Positions 10,809 to 23,490 of a stretch of 64,000 nucleotides of DNA are shown piece after piece; position 1 is the stretch's first letter, and every line of letters begins with the position of its first letter. Under the pieces are notes generated by a model that saw only the letters and a list, made by a program, of their open reading frames with translations, did not search any database and was not told the DNA's origin. The position numbers and the translations under genes were made by a program. Source of the DNA: Lycocorax pyrrhopterus obiensis (lineage: Eukaryota; Chordata; Aves; Passeriformes; Paradisaeidae); assembly GCA_014706295.1 (NCBI GenBank), contig JACSVZ010000011.1:4156663-4220662 (forward strand), in the 5' to 3' direction.

Positions 10809-13800
10809 AACAAAGAGGAATTTCAAGATCAGTTTTATGTTTGCTTCTTAATCTTTCTGGGGGATTTTTTTCTCCTCCCAGCTACTGTAGCAAAGAAAAT
10901 ACTGTAAGTCATCACATTTCTGTTTGCCAACGTTTATTTGCCCTTTGGTTTAAATGTGTACAGTGGGAGGGTAATAGGGCAGTGCCTTTTACTGCTGGGG
11001 ATACATTTTGCTGTGTCTGTTTTTCAGATGGCTGGAAATGAAGTATTAATATTTGTTCGTTGGAGAAATGCAACAACATTTTTCTATGTCAAAGAGACTT
11101 TCCCCTCCTCCCCCCTCATCCTGCCATCCAGCTCTGAACCTTCCCCTGTGGCTTTCTTTTGAGTGAAAAAAGGGGCATTCCATTACAAAAATCTGTCCAT
11201 TCTAAAGCCTTTCCCCTGTCTCCATACGAGGAGAGGCCAGGCAAGTACAGCCTTCATGTTTTGGGGGTTTTTGACCATCCTGTTCAGCACAGCTGGTTAA
11301 AACCCTCCTGCCATGTCTGTGTAGGACTTTTTGTGCACACAAGTCCCCATTTCAGCCTCTCACTTCTAACCAGCGGAAACTGAAATAAGCAGACTTATTT
11401 TTAGGACACTGATTAAGTCCCATTGTTGTCTGATGCCTAAACCGAAGAATTTTTGTAAGTATTTCTAAAATCCACTGGACAAAGGACTCTGTCTAAAAGC
11501 TTTGTTGAAATGAGGAGAGAGCAGCACTCTGGGTGGGGGGTGTCGGGATTTGGTGGCCAAACCCAGCCTGACACTTGTCCTCATGCTGATTTACAGTGGA
11601 AAAAGCCAGGTGTGAGACACCGATCACCTGAGCCAGGCTCTGTCCTTGCCCAAATCAGCAGCATTGGCTTAGCATTCCATGTTTAACTGGCCAAAGATCC
11701 AGACGGAGCAGACCAAGAGCCCCCTGCCCCTGATTTGCCATCTGCTGGTTCCTTGTGTGGTTGAGCTGAAGCCAAGCTCACAGAGTACACAGAAACCTGC
11801 AGTTTTCCCAGCTCTACTGCTGGACCTCTGTTTTCCACAGGTGTACAGTGAGCAGGAGGAGGAATCCAGCTGTCTTCCCCAGCCTGGGAATTTTTTTTGG
11901 TGTATTTTACAGTGCCATGTGATTTGGTTTGCCCATGCTAATATTTCAGTTCTTGATATCCTTCTAATTTATTTTTGTTTTGATTTGAGGTCCCCTATAG
12001 ATTTCCCACTCTGTCTCACTGTTTTCTATTCCTAATGTTCTCAACCATCCTTTTCCCTCATTTTTAGACCGAGGAACTGTCTGTTACACTATGTTTTTTA
12101 GTTTTCTTTTGCTTTCTGATAAAGACTGAAGACCTTTTTTCACCACAAGCCAGCCAGTAGTTTGGTCGGAGGTGTCTGTTTTGCTTAAAACTTTTCATGG
12201 TCACTGGAGTGATGTTAAAGAAGCCATAGAAGGTACATGACATTTTCAGCAGTTTAAGAAAGAGCAAAGGACACAAATTTCCCCCAAGCACTTACATGCT
12301 TGTATCTTGCTGGCATCCCACCAGCATTAGCCTGTCTAACCCCTCTGGTGACCCTTTTCTGTTCCCATTTGGAATGAGGCTGTGCAGGGTTGTAAGCTTG
12401 TTCACACTGTTAATCAAGGGAAACTAAGTAAAAGTGCAAGTGCATGTTGATCAAAGGTCATTTAAAAAATTGGGTGTTGATATCTTCATTTATGGCAGAG
12501 AGGTTTGTGGGGTTGGGTTAGAGATCTAGAAATTGTTTAAAAACTGCAACAGTCTGTACCGGATTTGTGGCTTGTGAGACAACCCTCTGGGACTCCTCCA
12601 ATTTAAGGCACCTCAACTTCACATTTTTCAGAAATTTTGATTTTCTATCTAGACACCACTATCAAAATAACAACTACTCACAGTCTTCATGCAGATCAAA
12701 GAAACAACACCAGTTGTCAGCTCCTTATTCACTTCTGAATTGTTTATGTGGAATTTTGGGGTTTTTTTTAATACATCTCAAAATTCCCAGGGAATTTTAG
12801 GAGCATGTCTAAAAAACCTTCTGTCACCCTGGTTCCAGTGCCTAGTCACCGACCCATGTCACCAAGGCAGAGCATTTCACTGCAGTTTCCTGAGTGTCTT
12901 TCAGATTGTTTCATCAAATTCTCAACATTTCAGGAGCCAACAACAAAAAAAACACTTGAGTCGGAGCCTGGAAGCTTCCATTAAATCTCCTCTTTGTGTT
13001 TAGAAACACTGGAAATCAGATTTGTAATGAGAATCTTCAGCCTTAACCCAATTTTGGTTTCTGTAATTGCAACTATATTGTATAAATCAGTGCTGGGCCA
13101 TGTTGGCAATGCCCCAGTGAAAGGTCAAAAGCACTTTGGAAGCAATGGGTGGAAGCAGCTTTTCTCTCAGGAAGGGGAGCACACTGAGTATTGCTGCCAG
13201 CAGAGCCAAGGCTGGCATCCTCCTGCATCAGCCTGGATGCTGGAGCCAGAGGGGAAAACCTCAGTCTGACTAATGACTAAATAAACCAGGAAAATTAGCT
13301 TTTTCCCAGAAAAATTACCAGAGTAACAAGGTAGTACAAACAAGTTGCAAATGTGGAGGTTTGTAGGTGGGGCAAAAGGTGTTAAATGAGCATGTAATTT
13401 TTCAAACTTTGTCCTTCACTTCCATTCCTGTGTAAACTTGGTCATTCCTGCCACCTTCTTCCCAACAGAAATTAATATTCACATCGATCCTTTCCCTTCC
13501 TCTATTTCTTCCCCAACAACAGTGCTGGGGTCTATCCACCCTTTTTAGATGGACTGTGTTGGTATTAAAAATAAAATTCACATCCACTGGGGCTTAAATT
13601 CTAGGTGCAATTCCAGCTCCCTGAGAGGAAGGCCAGGTCTCTGGATGCGCACAGGACCATCCTGCACAGCAGAGACTTTGTGGCCTCTTAAAGCCAATGT
13701 CTGTGTCCCACATCCTCACCATAAGCGACCACCTCGGAACCCTCCCTGACTCCCTGCAGCTGGGACACAAAGTGTGAGTCTTTACACTGGCCCAGATCTC

Positions 13801-14018
13801 AGGCACCTCTCTGCCTGTGTCAGGAGAAAGTCTCTGGGCCAGGGTTGGTTCTGTGGCTTTGTTTGCCTGTCTTCCACTCCTAACTGCCTCTGAACCTCCA
13901 AAGGAAAGAACACTTTATGCTGTCACTTGTTGTTATCCACACTGCCATTCCTTTTTGTAATTCCTCTCCCACAATGCTGTTGTGTGTCCTATTCTGCCCT
14001 TTCCCTGGTCAAAGAACA
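10809..14018. other. non-coding stretch, no gene supported
   Basis: Single-copy sequence with no open frame above about 120 codons and no recognised repeat. A G-rich run lies near 11532-11540 and a T/G-rich stretch near 12759-12771. I see no RNA gene or clear regulatory element. Confidence 0.6.
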
Positions 14019-14445
14019 GACTCGTAGAATGGTTTGGATTGGAAGGGACCATAAGGATCACGTTTCCAGCCCTGGGCAGGGCCACCTTCCACTGTCCCAG
14101 GTTGCTCCAAGTCCCATCCAACCTGGCCTTGGGCACTGCCAGGGATCCAGGGGCAGCCACAGCTGCTCTGGGCACCCTGTGCCAGGGCCTGCCCACCCTC
14201 CCAGGGAACAATTCCTGCCCAAGATCCCATCCAGCCCTGCCCTCTGGCACTGGGAAGCCATTCCCTGTGTCCTGTCACTCTAGCCCTTGTCCAAAGTCCC
14301 TCTCCAGCTCCCTTGCAGGCTCCCTTCAGGCACTGAAAGGCCACAGTTAAGTCTCCCTGGCTCTCAGGCTGAACAACCCCAATTCTCTAAGCCTTTCCTC
14401 ACAGGAGACGCTCCAGCCCTTGGATCATTACAAGCTGCTCCAAAC
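14019..14445 (-). mobile_element. CR1 LINE fragment, 3' end, minus orientation
   Basis: The left end (14027 onward, TAGAATGGTTTGGATTGGA) is the reverse complement of the standard avian CR1 3' terminus. The piece then runs through the typical GC-rich CR1 tail sequence (LINE 5' is to the right), including the 'ctccagcccttggatcatt' stretch near 14410, and fades out by about 14445. It is heavily 5'-truncated, which is normal for CR1, and carries only the end of the reverse transcriptase gene region plus the 3' UTR, so it cannot move. A 138-bp block, 14134-14271, is identical to 45785-45922 in the other minus-oriented copy, which places both in one fairly young subfamily. Several overlapping open frames inside it are artefacts of GC richness. 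Confidence 0.93.
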
Positions 14446-17330
14446 CCAGCCCAGCCCACTGCTCTGGTTCTGTGAGATGCCACCTGACCTGTGGGCCCCA
14501 GGATTGTCAGTCCTATTTATAATCTAGGTTTGCTCTCCAGTTCTGGTGCAGATAAGAAACTGCAGTGGTCCCTTGAAAAACTCTCTGTCAGAACCAGGGG
14601 ATGCAGTAAACAATTAATGATGGTGCTAAATGAATTGCCATGCTCTGATAGAAGGCTTCTGTGAAAGTGTGTAAAGGTGAAGACAGAGAAAGTACATAAA
14701 GTGTGATCACATTTCTGAAACCACTCATTAATAATAAAAGGAGAGAAAGAAATGAAAGGGAATGTGAGAAAATGTTCTTTCTCTTTCAAGTCCCAGAAGT
14801 TCAGGCAGGGAGCCTGAAGTTAGAGAGACCCCATTTTTTAGATTAAAAATTGGGGTTTTTTTTAACTTTTGCAAGCTCTGGCCTTCTAGAGCAATGACCC
14901 AAACACTACCTACAGTAACTTTCCTGGAAGGTCACATGAATGTTATGGCAAAGTTGATGTAGTCATTAGGAAAAGTTGTTTCCAGTTGGTTTCTCTTTCT
15001 CTTTTGATATGGGCATTTTACACTCTCTTTTTCTCTCTGGTATTCTGCATATTTTAAGCTAAAAATAATTTATATCCTATAATACTCTCCTGCAACAGCT
15101 TTGCTTCTGGATGCTCTTTTTTAACACTTAAGGGGGTGTTGTGATTTCACAGTTAGAATACCCTTTACTTAATCCACTTAGCAAATAAATTAAAAACATT
15201 CTTATAAAAAAATACAGGTGTTAACCATAGCCAAAAATGTTGGGGCTGCCAGAGTGCTCGGGCCCAGCTCCCTGTGGCAGGCTCGGCTCAGTTGTTCCCA
15301 TTCCACAGCACAGCCCTTTAGTGGTGGCTTTGAAGATCTTCCCAAACTTGCTGCCATGGGTGCTGATGCCTTCCCAGCTTGCAGCCGGTCAGGAGCTGCT
15401 GCTGACAAGTCCTTCAGAGGGGACTGTGTCAAAGAGCAGGACAGGAGCACTTTGTCAGCAGCCCTGACGTACTGCGTGGGCTGTGCTAAGTCAGAACCCT
15501 TTGTGCTCCCACCTAGGAATTTAGTGAGGGAATGCCAGTGAGTGTAACAGCCGTGTTGTAAGTTATGCTCAGTAATTCCCTTGTGCAGCCAAGCTGTTAA
15601 GGTTAGACTACACATGCTTTCTTTAAAGCTTTATCTTAAGGCTTCTGGTTTGCTGCATAATCAGGCTGATTTTTAAGCTTCTTTATGGCCTTCCTTTTGG
15701 CCTATGCCTTTCTTAGGCTTTCAGTTTAAAGAAAACAATCCTGATGAGCAGCCCATTAGCATTAAACAGCTTTCCTAAAAGAGTGGTTGTTAAATTATCA
15801 CAATTTTGTTGTGATTAGCTCCTGCAAATAGCAAATATCTCTGGGCTAAGCAATTCTCTTTCCCAGTACTAGGAGTCATTGCCATCCCCTTCTGGATTGT
15901 GCAGCCTGAATGATCTTGGTGTGTCCTGAGGTGATGCTGTGATTCTTTCTTCCAAGGACACGGTTTCCTTCTCTTTGCACAGTAGTGCCCTGCACAGTGA
16001 AGTGCTGAAATCTCCACTATCAGTTTCCACTGGAGGAGAGTCGTGTGCAAGGTTACAACACATCCCTCTGGGTTTTGAGCTCTTTGCTAGGAACAGTACC
16101 TTCCAGTGTTTCCTGGTTCAGCTGTTCCCCTGGGACAACTTCTGTGTTCCAGTGAAGATAAGTATGCCAGACCTGTGCTGGTATCCCTCCAATTTTGGGG
16201 TTATAATATCAATGCTGGTATCACCTAAAGGGAATGGTTGTGTCAAGTCTGACTTGTGGAAAAAAATTGTGGAGAATTGCTCTTTTGTAGCTACTCTGTT
16301 CATACTCTTACATACTCTCACTCTACTGTTTAACTCTGGTGGTAAATGGGAAAGTTGCTCTTTAATTGCTTAGTGCTGAGTCTCCACATCTACATTTCAT
16401 TTTTTATGAGTCTGTCTTAGTTATCACAATCCCTTCTATGCACAAGGAAACAATAAAATGCCTCGGCACACAGAGAACTGTTGAATTTTTGATAGTACCC
16501 TGTTGTAGCAATAGGTTTTAGAGGGGTTTTGTTTGGGTTTTATCTGGAGTTGTTTTGGGGGGTTTTGGGGAGTTTGAGTTTGGTTGGCTGGTTTTATTTT
16601 TTATTTTTCTGAAGCTAAATTCTCTCTGAAAAAAACAAAACTGCCTTACATAGTTGAGAGATATTTATAGAAAACACTCTATGGGCTGGCTTTAGCAAGC
16701 TGGAATTTCAGCCAGCTACTCTCTGTCTGTACTCATCTTTTGCTTGAGTCGAGGCACATGAATATTTTTCTCCACATGCCTTTTTGACAGTGATGAAATG
16801 TGATTCCATGACCTTGCATTATGTAAGAAAAGTCACCTGATCTCAGAGAGTCTCTGAGGAAACTGGTGAAGCTCTTGGTAGTGTTCATGGGTGTCTTTAA
16901 GACAGCAGGGAGTGGAGGGTCTCTGGACACAGTGAGACAAGAAATGTGTTTATTCCTGCTTGGGACAGGAGGTGTGCTTGAAAACCTGAAATTAAAAGGC
17001 AAATTTCTGTGAACAGAGAACTCCTCTGCAGGACACCAGGATGCCCCTCTGCAATCACTCTATTACTCAGTTTTCCTTAAAACCTGCTGAAAAGCAGGAA
17101 TATTCAGCATGGAATGTCAGCAACAGGAGAAGCTGTTTCATCTCTCTGTTAGAGAAAGGACCAGTTGGCAAGTACAGTGTAAGGTACCCCTGCAATAGTC
17201 ATTTAAATATTAATAAAGGTAGTGTACAAGTGTGCTTTCTAGCTCAGTCCTGCCAATTAGAGGAAGATCCTCCTACACATTCTTTCTGTACTCTGCTTTT
17301 TTGCAGTGCTTTCACCTATGCCATCTGTGA
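14446..17330. other. non-coding stretch with a GC-richer patch
   Basis: The patch at about 15230-15540 is richer in G+C than its AT-rich flanks and is open in frames on both strands (plus 15218-15541, minus 15202-15615). Neither protein is recognisable. Loose G-tracts occur on the plus strand at 16512-16575 (GGGG, GGG, GGGGGG and GGGG separated by T-rich loops). No repeat family or RNA gene is visible. Confidence 0.55.
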
Positions 17331-17433
17331 TGTTTGTATTTCTTGATGACCTTTTCAACAGTTTGTTGTTCTCATTCTTCTGTCCATGTGAGAGAGATGG
17401 AATTCTCCAAGGAAAGCTACTTGAACATATGGC
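17331..17433 (+). repeat. diverged local duplication, copy 1
   Basis: About 100 bp that is similar to 18039-18139. Shared anchors include GACCTTTTCAACAG, TTCTTCTG.CCAT.TGAGAGAG, and AATTCTCC followed by a G-rich/GCT.CTTGAA segment. A TTTTTGCAG sits upstream of both copies, at different distances. The two copies differ at many positions, so the duplication is old. I do not recognise it as a named transposon. Confidence 0.7.
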
Positions 17434-18038
17434 AAGGTACAATATTGTAGCATGTAAACTGACATTCATTACTGCTTCTCTGTACTGTTGACTTTATTTT
17501 TTCTTTAGGTTTTGGGTTTTGTTTTTTTTTTTGTTTGGAAGAAGGTTTTATTATTAATAATCATTCTAAACTGGGGAAAGAGCCCCAGTATGTGGATTGA
17601 AGTGTCAAGCAAGTTCATAGCAGCTGAGGAGCTGGGCCAAGCTGTAGATGAAGTCTTCAGATATGAAAAAAGATGATTGTGCTCAAAAGACCTTAACCTG
17701 CTTTTTTTTTCCCTACCAAATTCTGCCGAGCATGGGCATAAGGTACATATTTGAGTACAGGGACAAAAACATTTGTGAGTCAGTGGTTTCATAGTTGGGG
17801 CAATTAATGTTAAAAGTGGATGGAAAAAGTCAAACTGTGGAAATTCTTCCAACAATTAGAGTATAAGCGTGTACATATCAGACAACTTCTCACAAGATAG
17901 GAGTGTTACAGTCAGGGAAAACTTGTCCATGTCATGAAGGTAATAAAAACTGTGGCTGGATGAGGTGTGTCACAGGGGTAGAGAGGGGGCTGGAAGGTAG
18001 GCCTAGCATGGGTTAAATGATGGGGCTATTTTTGCAGC
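17434..18038. other. spacer between the two duplicated copies
   Basis: AT-rich single-copy sequence with T-tracts near 17521-17533 and 17701-17711. I could not align it convincingly with the flanks of either copy. Confidence 0.5.
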
Positions 18039-18139
18039 TTGTGTTTCCCACTGACCTTTTCAACAGCTGCCTGCTTTTGTTCTTCTGGCCATATGAGAGA
18101 GTTAGAATTCTCCCAGGGAGGCTGCTTGAATGCCTGCCA
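18039..18139 (+). repeat. diverged local duplication, copy 2
   Basis: Second copy of the segment at 17331-17433, in the same orientation and about 705 bp downstream (start to start). It carries the same GACCTTTTCAACAG and GAGAGAG...AATTCTCC anchors with scattered substitutions. Confidence 0.7.
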
Positions 18140-21100
18140 TATCCATCCATTTGTGTGAATTAAAAGGGTATTGTGTGGACATCATAAAAATGAGAGAAGA
18201 GATGGACGCTACTGAATTAAGCTGGAAAACAACTGAAGCATTTTACAGGAGTTTTGCTGTCAGAATGAAAAAAGACTACTGGATAATTTATAAATCTGCG
18301 GATGAGCAAATGACAAAACTTCATAACACTTTACATGTGTTAGAAGAAAGGTGAATGGACAGTAATCTGATTGATGGGAAGGAGAATGAAAATCCCCAGG
18401 GAAGTGGAGAAAGAAAGCAAAGGAATGGTTTTTGTTTTGTTGGAAAGGAAGTAATCTTACATTTTACTAAAGATGGGAAGGTAAAGGAGAGGTTGGTGGA
18501 ACATAAGCAGAGAGGTGGAATCAGGTGTGGGAGGATTAACCAGAAGAAGTCAACCAGCAGCAGAGATGGTTGATGGGTGAAGTCAGTTTTGAGAAAGAAG
18601 CAAGAGGAAAATACTTGAGAAGTGATGAGGAAGAGATTAAAAAACAAAGCAAAACAAGAAAAGCACTAATATTGCTGCTTAGAATAGCTAGAGAGGATGT
18701 TATTATTTACAGCTTACAGCTTCTGCAAGGTCAAGAAAAATCCACAGATGCAGTTTAGTGAGGGTTTCAATCAAGACAGTCCATATTATCAAGGATATTT
18801 ATGTTAACACATAAACTGTAATTGATACTCGCAAATTTAGAGCCCAAATTTTAGTTACTGAAAGTCCGTGCGAGAGGCAAACAACCTCATTGTTTTTCAC
18901 AATGCCTTCCTCTGTAATCCATTTATTTCACACATCTCACCATTCCAAGAAACGAGCAGGCTGACGGTGGTGCTCTGAGGTTTGCTGTTTAACCCACACG
19001 GGCTGTCACGCTGTTCCACGGTGACGGATCAGGGTGTGTCCCTCTGCCCGCCCTCCGAAGCTGCGGATCACACTGGGAACCCTCCACCAGCATCCAGCTC
19101 TGGATTTGGTGATGTCACCGCTGTCCTCAGGAAGGACAGAAAGGAATCTGGAGGGTGAGACGTGCGCTGCTGATGATCCGGAACTGCAGAAAGCTCCATC
19201 AAATTTTTTCGGGTGAGATGCTGCACCGTTGGTTTACATGGACAAGAGAGGATCCCACTGACAAAGCTGTGGCAGAAAGGCCAGCTGAGAGTTGCAGTTC
19301 CAGATAATTCACTCCTCATGAGCATACTTGGGTTTCTGCCTGTGTTTACTGTGCAGGAACCCGTCTCTAGGCTTTAATCTTTGCAAGTCCTTTTTCCTTC
19401 TTACCTTCAAACATGGCACTTTTTTAATCAAGTACTGTGGATAGCATATCAAGGGAAGTGGTTGACCTTCAGATCAATGCAGCCGATAACCTCATCCATT
19501 TATTACATTTGAGCAAAATCCTGCTTCTATCAGCTTTGATAAAGAACAAAAGCAGAAATATCTGGAAACATCTCCAGCACATTTCAAATGTTTCACTCCC
19601 GTTGGTTTCAGCAGGGCTGCTTCAGAGCCCTTCTGTAACACCAAATTCCAAATATTCCAGCGAGCGGGGAGCGTGTGCCCGAGGAAAGCACGCACAAAAC
19701 CAATTCTCTTATTCTGTGTTTACTTACTCTGCGGAGTTGTCTCAAAGCACCAACTACCATCTGCAAAAACAAGATTTCTTCCCTCTGGACCCAACTTGCA
19801 TAAATATTTCAGTGGATAGATACATAAATTTAAAAAAAAAAGACGTTGTGGTAAATTGAAAGGAAGAAAAAAACCAAATCTGAGATGGGCTGGTTTGTAA
19901 ACAATAAATATTACATCATCTTTACACAATAAAGTTCCATAAAGGACATCAGATGATCAAAGTTATGAGAAAGGCTTACTGGATATAGAAAAGGATGGCT
20001 CTCAGAGTCCTAAACTACTTGTAATTCAAGTATTCATTTCACTTGCTGGTAGCCTTTTAATAGCCAGCTGCTTGGCATTGGCTGTTTGATACTTTATTTT
20101 CTGTTATCTCAGTCATAATCATCCCCAAGTAATTATTCAACTCAGAAAGAGTCTGCACAGAGCACTGCTAATGTCCTGTGGTTTCTTTGCCCATCTGAGT
20201 TGTCATATGGTGCTCTTTCCAAAACCACATTTGTAGAGCGCAGCCTTGGAACTGTTTAATTTTCTGGAGAAGCGTTTATTATTAAACACTAGACTGTTAT
20301 CAAAACAATTCAATATGCATGACCTAAATCTATTTGTGGTTAAATAGTAAGGTCTGGAGGTTAATAAAAAGGACTGCAGCAAGCTGCTCACAAGATAATT
20401 CAAGAAACTTATAAAGGATTGTAGAACTCCAGCCATTTTCCCGTTAGGCTTGAGGTAAAGTAAATATAAAAGCAAGATGATAGTTCTATATTACTATTTC
20501 CTTAACAATACTGAGAAATCCCATTGTTTCAAAGGTTAGGTGAGACAAAGAGGAACTATATGCAGTTGGTAAAATCTGGGTTTTTTTCCTAAATTTAGAA
20601 AAATGGGTTTTTCCTCCCTCTTCAGGTAATTCTTCATTTTATTTATTTTTGGGTTTGTTTTTTTCCCAGTCTTTAGCCTTGTAAGTGTGAATTGCTAGAA
20701 TGGGAAGGAGAAGAGACCTAAATCAGCTTCCAGTTCAGCATTTAAGCAAGCACAGTCACTTCTCAAGTGCTGCTGAGTGTCACAGCAAGACAGGGAAGGG
20801 AAGTGGCACTAAATGACTCCTGAAAAGTCAGTAAGCTTATTAAGTCTTACTTAAAAAGTTGATTGGGGAGCTAATTTAGAGCTCCCCTGTCCTGCCTTTT
20901 AAGTATGATGAAAACCCTTAAAAGACTCTCAGTGGTGCTAACAGATTCAGAGTGGCATTGAGTGTGGATGTGGAGTGGGAACAGGGAAACACAAAGTTAG
21001 AAGGACTGGGTACCTTTAGAGACCATGCCTGTGTGTTTTTCCTAGAGGACAAGAGGGAGATGAAGGATATTTTCCTGTCTGCTGCTTGCAGTGCTATTTT

Positions 21101-22448
21101 TCACTGCCCAGTGGGCCAGAGTCCTGCCATCAGAACCCTCTTTGTCAGTGGATGGAAGCCTGATGTGGGTCTAAATGTCATCCACACCCATCCCGACTTC
21201 CTAAGCAGCAAAAAAGGATGGGGGGCGGGGGGTGGTAAATAACAAACCCTGATGCTCCTCGGGGGTTTTATTGGTGTTAATGGCATTTCCTTATTGTTCA
21301 TGTGGACGTGGTGGCATCACATAGTCAACCAAGCACTGAAAAGGTGGCATTGGAAACTGTTGTTCGTGCTCTAAATTGCTTCTCAGCTGAGCCTTTAAAA
21401 CTGAATGTCATTTCATAGCAAACTGCCTGCCCTTTTAATGGAAATGTCAATCCTTTAGAAAGTTCTTGTTTAGAGGAACCACGTGCTAGACAATACTCCT
21501 AATGAAGATCTTCTTCCTTTGTCTCTGCACTTGCCCTCTCTTTTATTTCCTCTCATGGAAATACCAGCCAGGACTCTTCAATTATGGAAAAAGCTTTTCA
21601 TTTTAACAACTGTTTTGCAGGCATTCTTGCTAATGCATTTTGTCTGCCTTTGTTTTCCAGCCTCCCATTTCTATTGTCGTCTTTTAAAATGACGGGAGAC
21701 GGAGCTTTTTCATTAGGAAAGAGCTAAGACGAGGCAGTACAGTTCAGGCTGTGCCTGGAAGAAAGAACAAAGGCTTGACTCCTTAATTTTAAGCTCACTA
21801 CAGGTGCATATTCAACAAGATATTATTGTCTTGTGGCCATTAAAAGTGTACCAACGGGAAATATTTTGAGAGAATGAATGCTTAATCTATGACATCAATG
21901 ATGTGACCCACCAGAGTGTCTGAGAGTATTTCATTATCCACAGAGTGTGTACATGCTTATTTTTATCCTCTCCCAGCCAAGAGTCAAAACACATTATTGG
22001 TTTAAACTTCAGGGAAAGAAGATTAAAGTGGGGTTTTTGTGTTCCAAGTGCAGCAAGCTGAACAGTACCTATATGTGACGGTACCCTTTGACTTCCTAAA
22101 GAGACACAGGCATTGTGCATCCTATTGATTGTTCCAGGACCATGCCAACAGGACTGCTGCTGCTGGAGCTGACTGCACTCTCAGTTTCCTGCCTCATACC
22201 CTGATTATTCTGGAAAGGGCAGGGTCTCTACCCACACCCAGTACATCTCTGGTCACTACTGAAACAGAAAACTATTCACAAGAGGATATTTTCAAGCAGT
22301 ATTGCAATCACTATTTCCTATTATTAAACAACATGTCAATTGTCCAAACTTATTTAGAGAGTATTTCCATCTCTGTCTTGCTTTCCTTGAGACGGAAAAA
22401 AAGCAACATTAAATTACCTGTCCGTGAGAGTCAATGAAATTTAACGCT
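18140..22448. other. non-coding stretch, no gene supported
   Basis: Mostly AT-rich single-copy sequence. A slightly CpG-richer patch lies at about 18960-19180. A G-rich run at 21217-21235 (two tracts of six G separated by a single C, then TGG) could form a quadruplex on the plus strand. A good splice-acceptor-like tract ends at about 21660 with no convincing donor after it. No gene or RNA is supported. Confidence 0.55.
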
Positions 22449-22450
22449 GC

Positions 22451-22497
22451 ATATATGTAGATATATATATATAAATGTATATATGGAGATATACATG
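22451..22497. repeat. imperfect (TA)n tract
   Basis: Alternating AT/TA dinucleotides interrupted by G and C. This is a degenerate microsatellite of about 47 bp. Confidence 0.85.
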
Positions 22498-22827
22498 GAT
22501 GATATTTAACCAGTGCATTGCTTTCTAACCTCTTTGCTAACTAATGATAAGTCAAAACCAAAGTGTGGTGTTGCGTGTGATATTTTTGTCCACTGTGGAA
22601 TACCTTCATCTGTAATTCTGAAATGTAGGCCATTGTAAACATGTATTGATAGCAAGTGCGTTATTGAATCTCTGGGGTACCAATAAGGGAGACACCAGGC
22701 TGTCCCCTGAGATCTCAAAACACACACCCTTCTCAAATAAGCTTATTATTAACACCACCACTGTGTTATCAGTCTTTCATCAGACCAAATTATGTGTTGA
22801 ATTCACTTTCTGCACATCATTCCTGTA

Positions 22828-22863
22828 CTATTATTATTACTATTATTATTATTATTATCATCA
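22828..22863. repeat. (TTA)n microsatellite
   Basis: Ten trinucleotide units of TTA with two CTA variants, ending in two TCA units. It gives a run of Tyr codons in one open frame, which is an artefact of the repeat. Confidence 0.9.
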
Positions 22864-23064
22864 GGAAGTTGAATTTAGTTAATTGCTCCAGTTATAGCTT
22901 ACTCTAAATTTGCAATATTACCCAACCTGCCCTAAAAGGGAGACAAACAAATTTTATTATTAATGACAGGCTGAAATAGATAAAAGAAGCATTATTCTTT
23001 CTGTGTCCCTGGTTAAACGCTCTGCAAACTGTGCTGGGTACGCAAGGCCATCCTCTAACATCGC

Positions 23065-23293
23065 AAGAGTCAATCCCAGCTGAGCCAGGTTGGCATGCAC
23101 CTAACACCTGCTGGCCACCTGAGAGTGGCTCCCAGCTGAGCCCAGGTTGGCATACACCTAACGCCTGCTGGCCACCCGAGAGTGGCTCCCGGCTGAGCCC
23201 AGGCTGGCATACACCTAACGCCTGCTGGCCACCCGAGAGTGGCTCCCAGCTGAGCCCAGGTTGGCATACACCTAACACCTGCTGGCCACCCGG
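23065..23293. repeat. 57-bp minisatellite, about 4 copies
   Basis: Tandem units begin at 23082, 23138, 23195 and 23252. The first is 56 bp (one C missing), the next two are 57 bp, and the last is truncated at about 23292. A partial unit (AGAGTCAATCCCAGCT) precedes the array. Units differ at only a few positions. Because 57 is a multiple of three and no stop occurs, the array stays open on both strands and yields a spurious 19-residue repeat protein in each direction. Confidence 0.95.
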
Positions 23294-23490
23294 ATGGAGC
23301 TCCCTTTGGGCTGCTCCCCGGCGCTGCTGCCCGGGCACCGCACGGGTCCGCTGGGAGTGTCGGATGCGGCAGCGTAGGGACAAACCTGCCATAAATCCCG
23401 TGGGATGCTCTGCCCGGCGGGCACTCCACTAACTGGGCAGTGTCCCCTCGTTCTGACCACCCGCGGGCAGGCACAATTACAGCACCCCGA
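23294..23490. other. CpG-rich patch beside the minisatellite
   Basis: About 17 CpG dinucleotides in roughly 200 bp, clearly above the surrounding DNA, with CCCGGG- and CCGCGG-like sites. It lies directly next to the 57-bp array, so both may share a GC-biased recombination history. It could also be a small CpG island. No transcription start can be assigned. Confidence 0.5.

Noticed and set aside
13933..14350. Five overlapping open frames on both strands
   Set aside because: They lie in or across the CR1 3' fragment, whose GC-rich tail is stop-poor. None matches the reverse transcriptase frame, and the same pattern recurs in the second CR1 copy at 45604-45972.
22801..22882. Poly-tyrosine protein run
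   Set aside because: It is the translation of the (TTA)n microsatellite.
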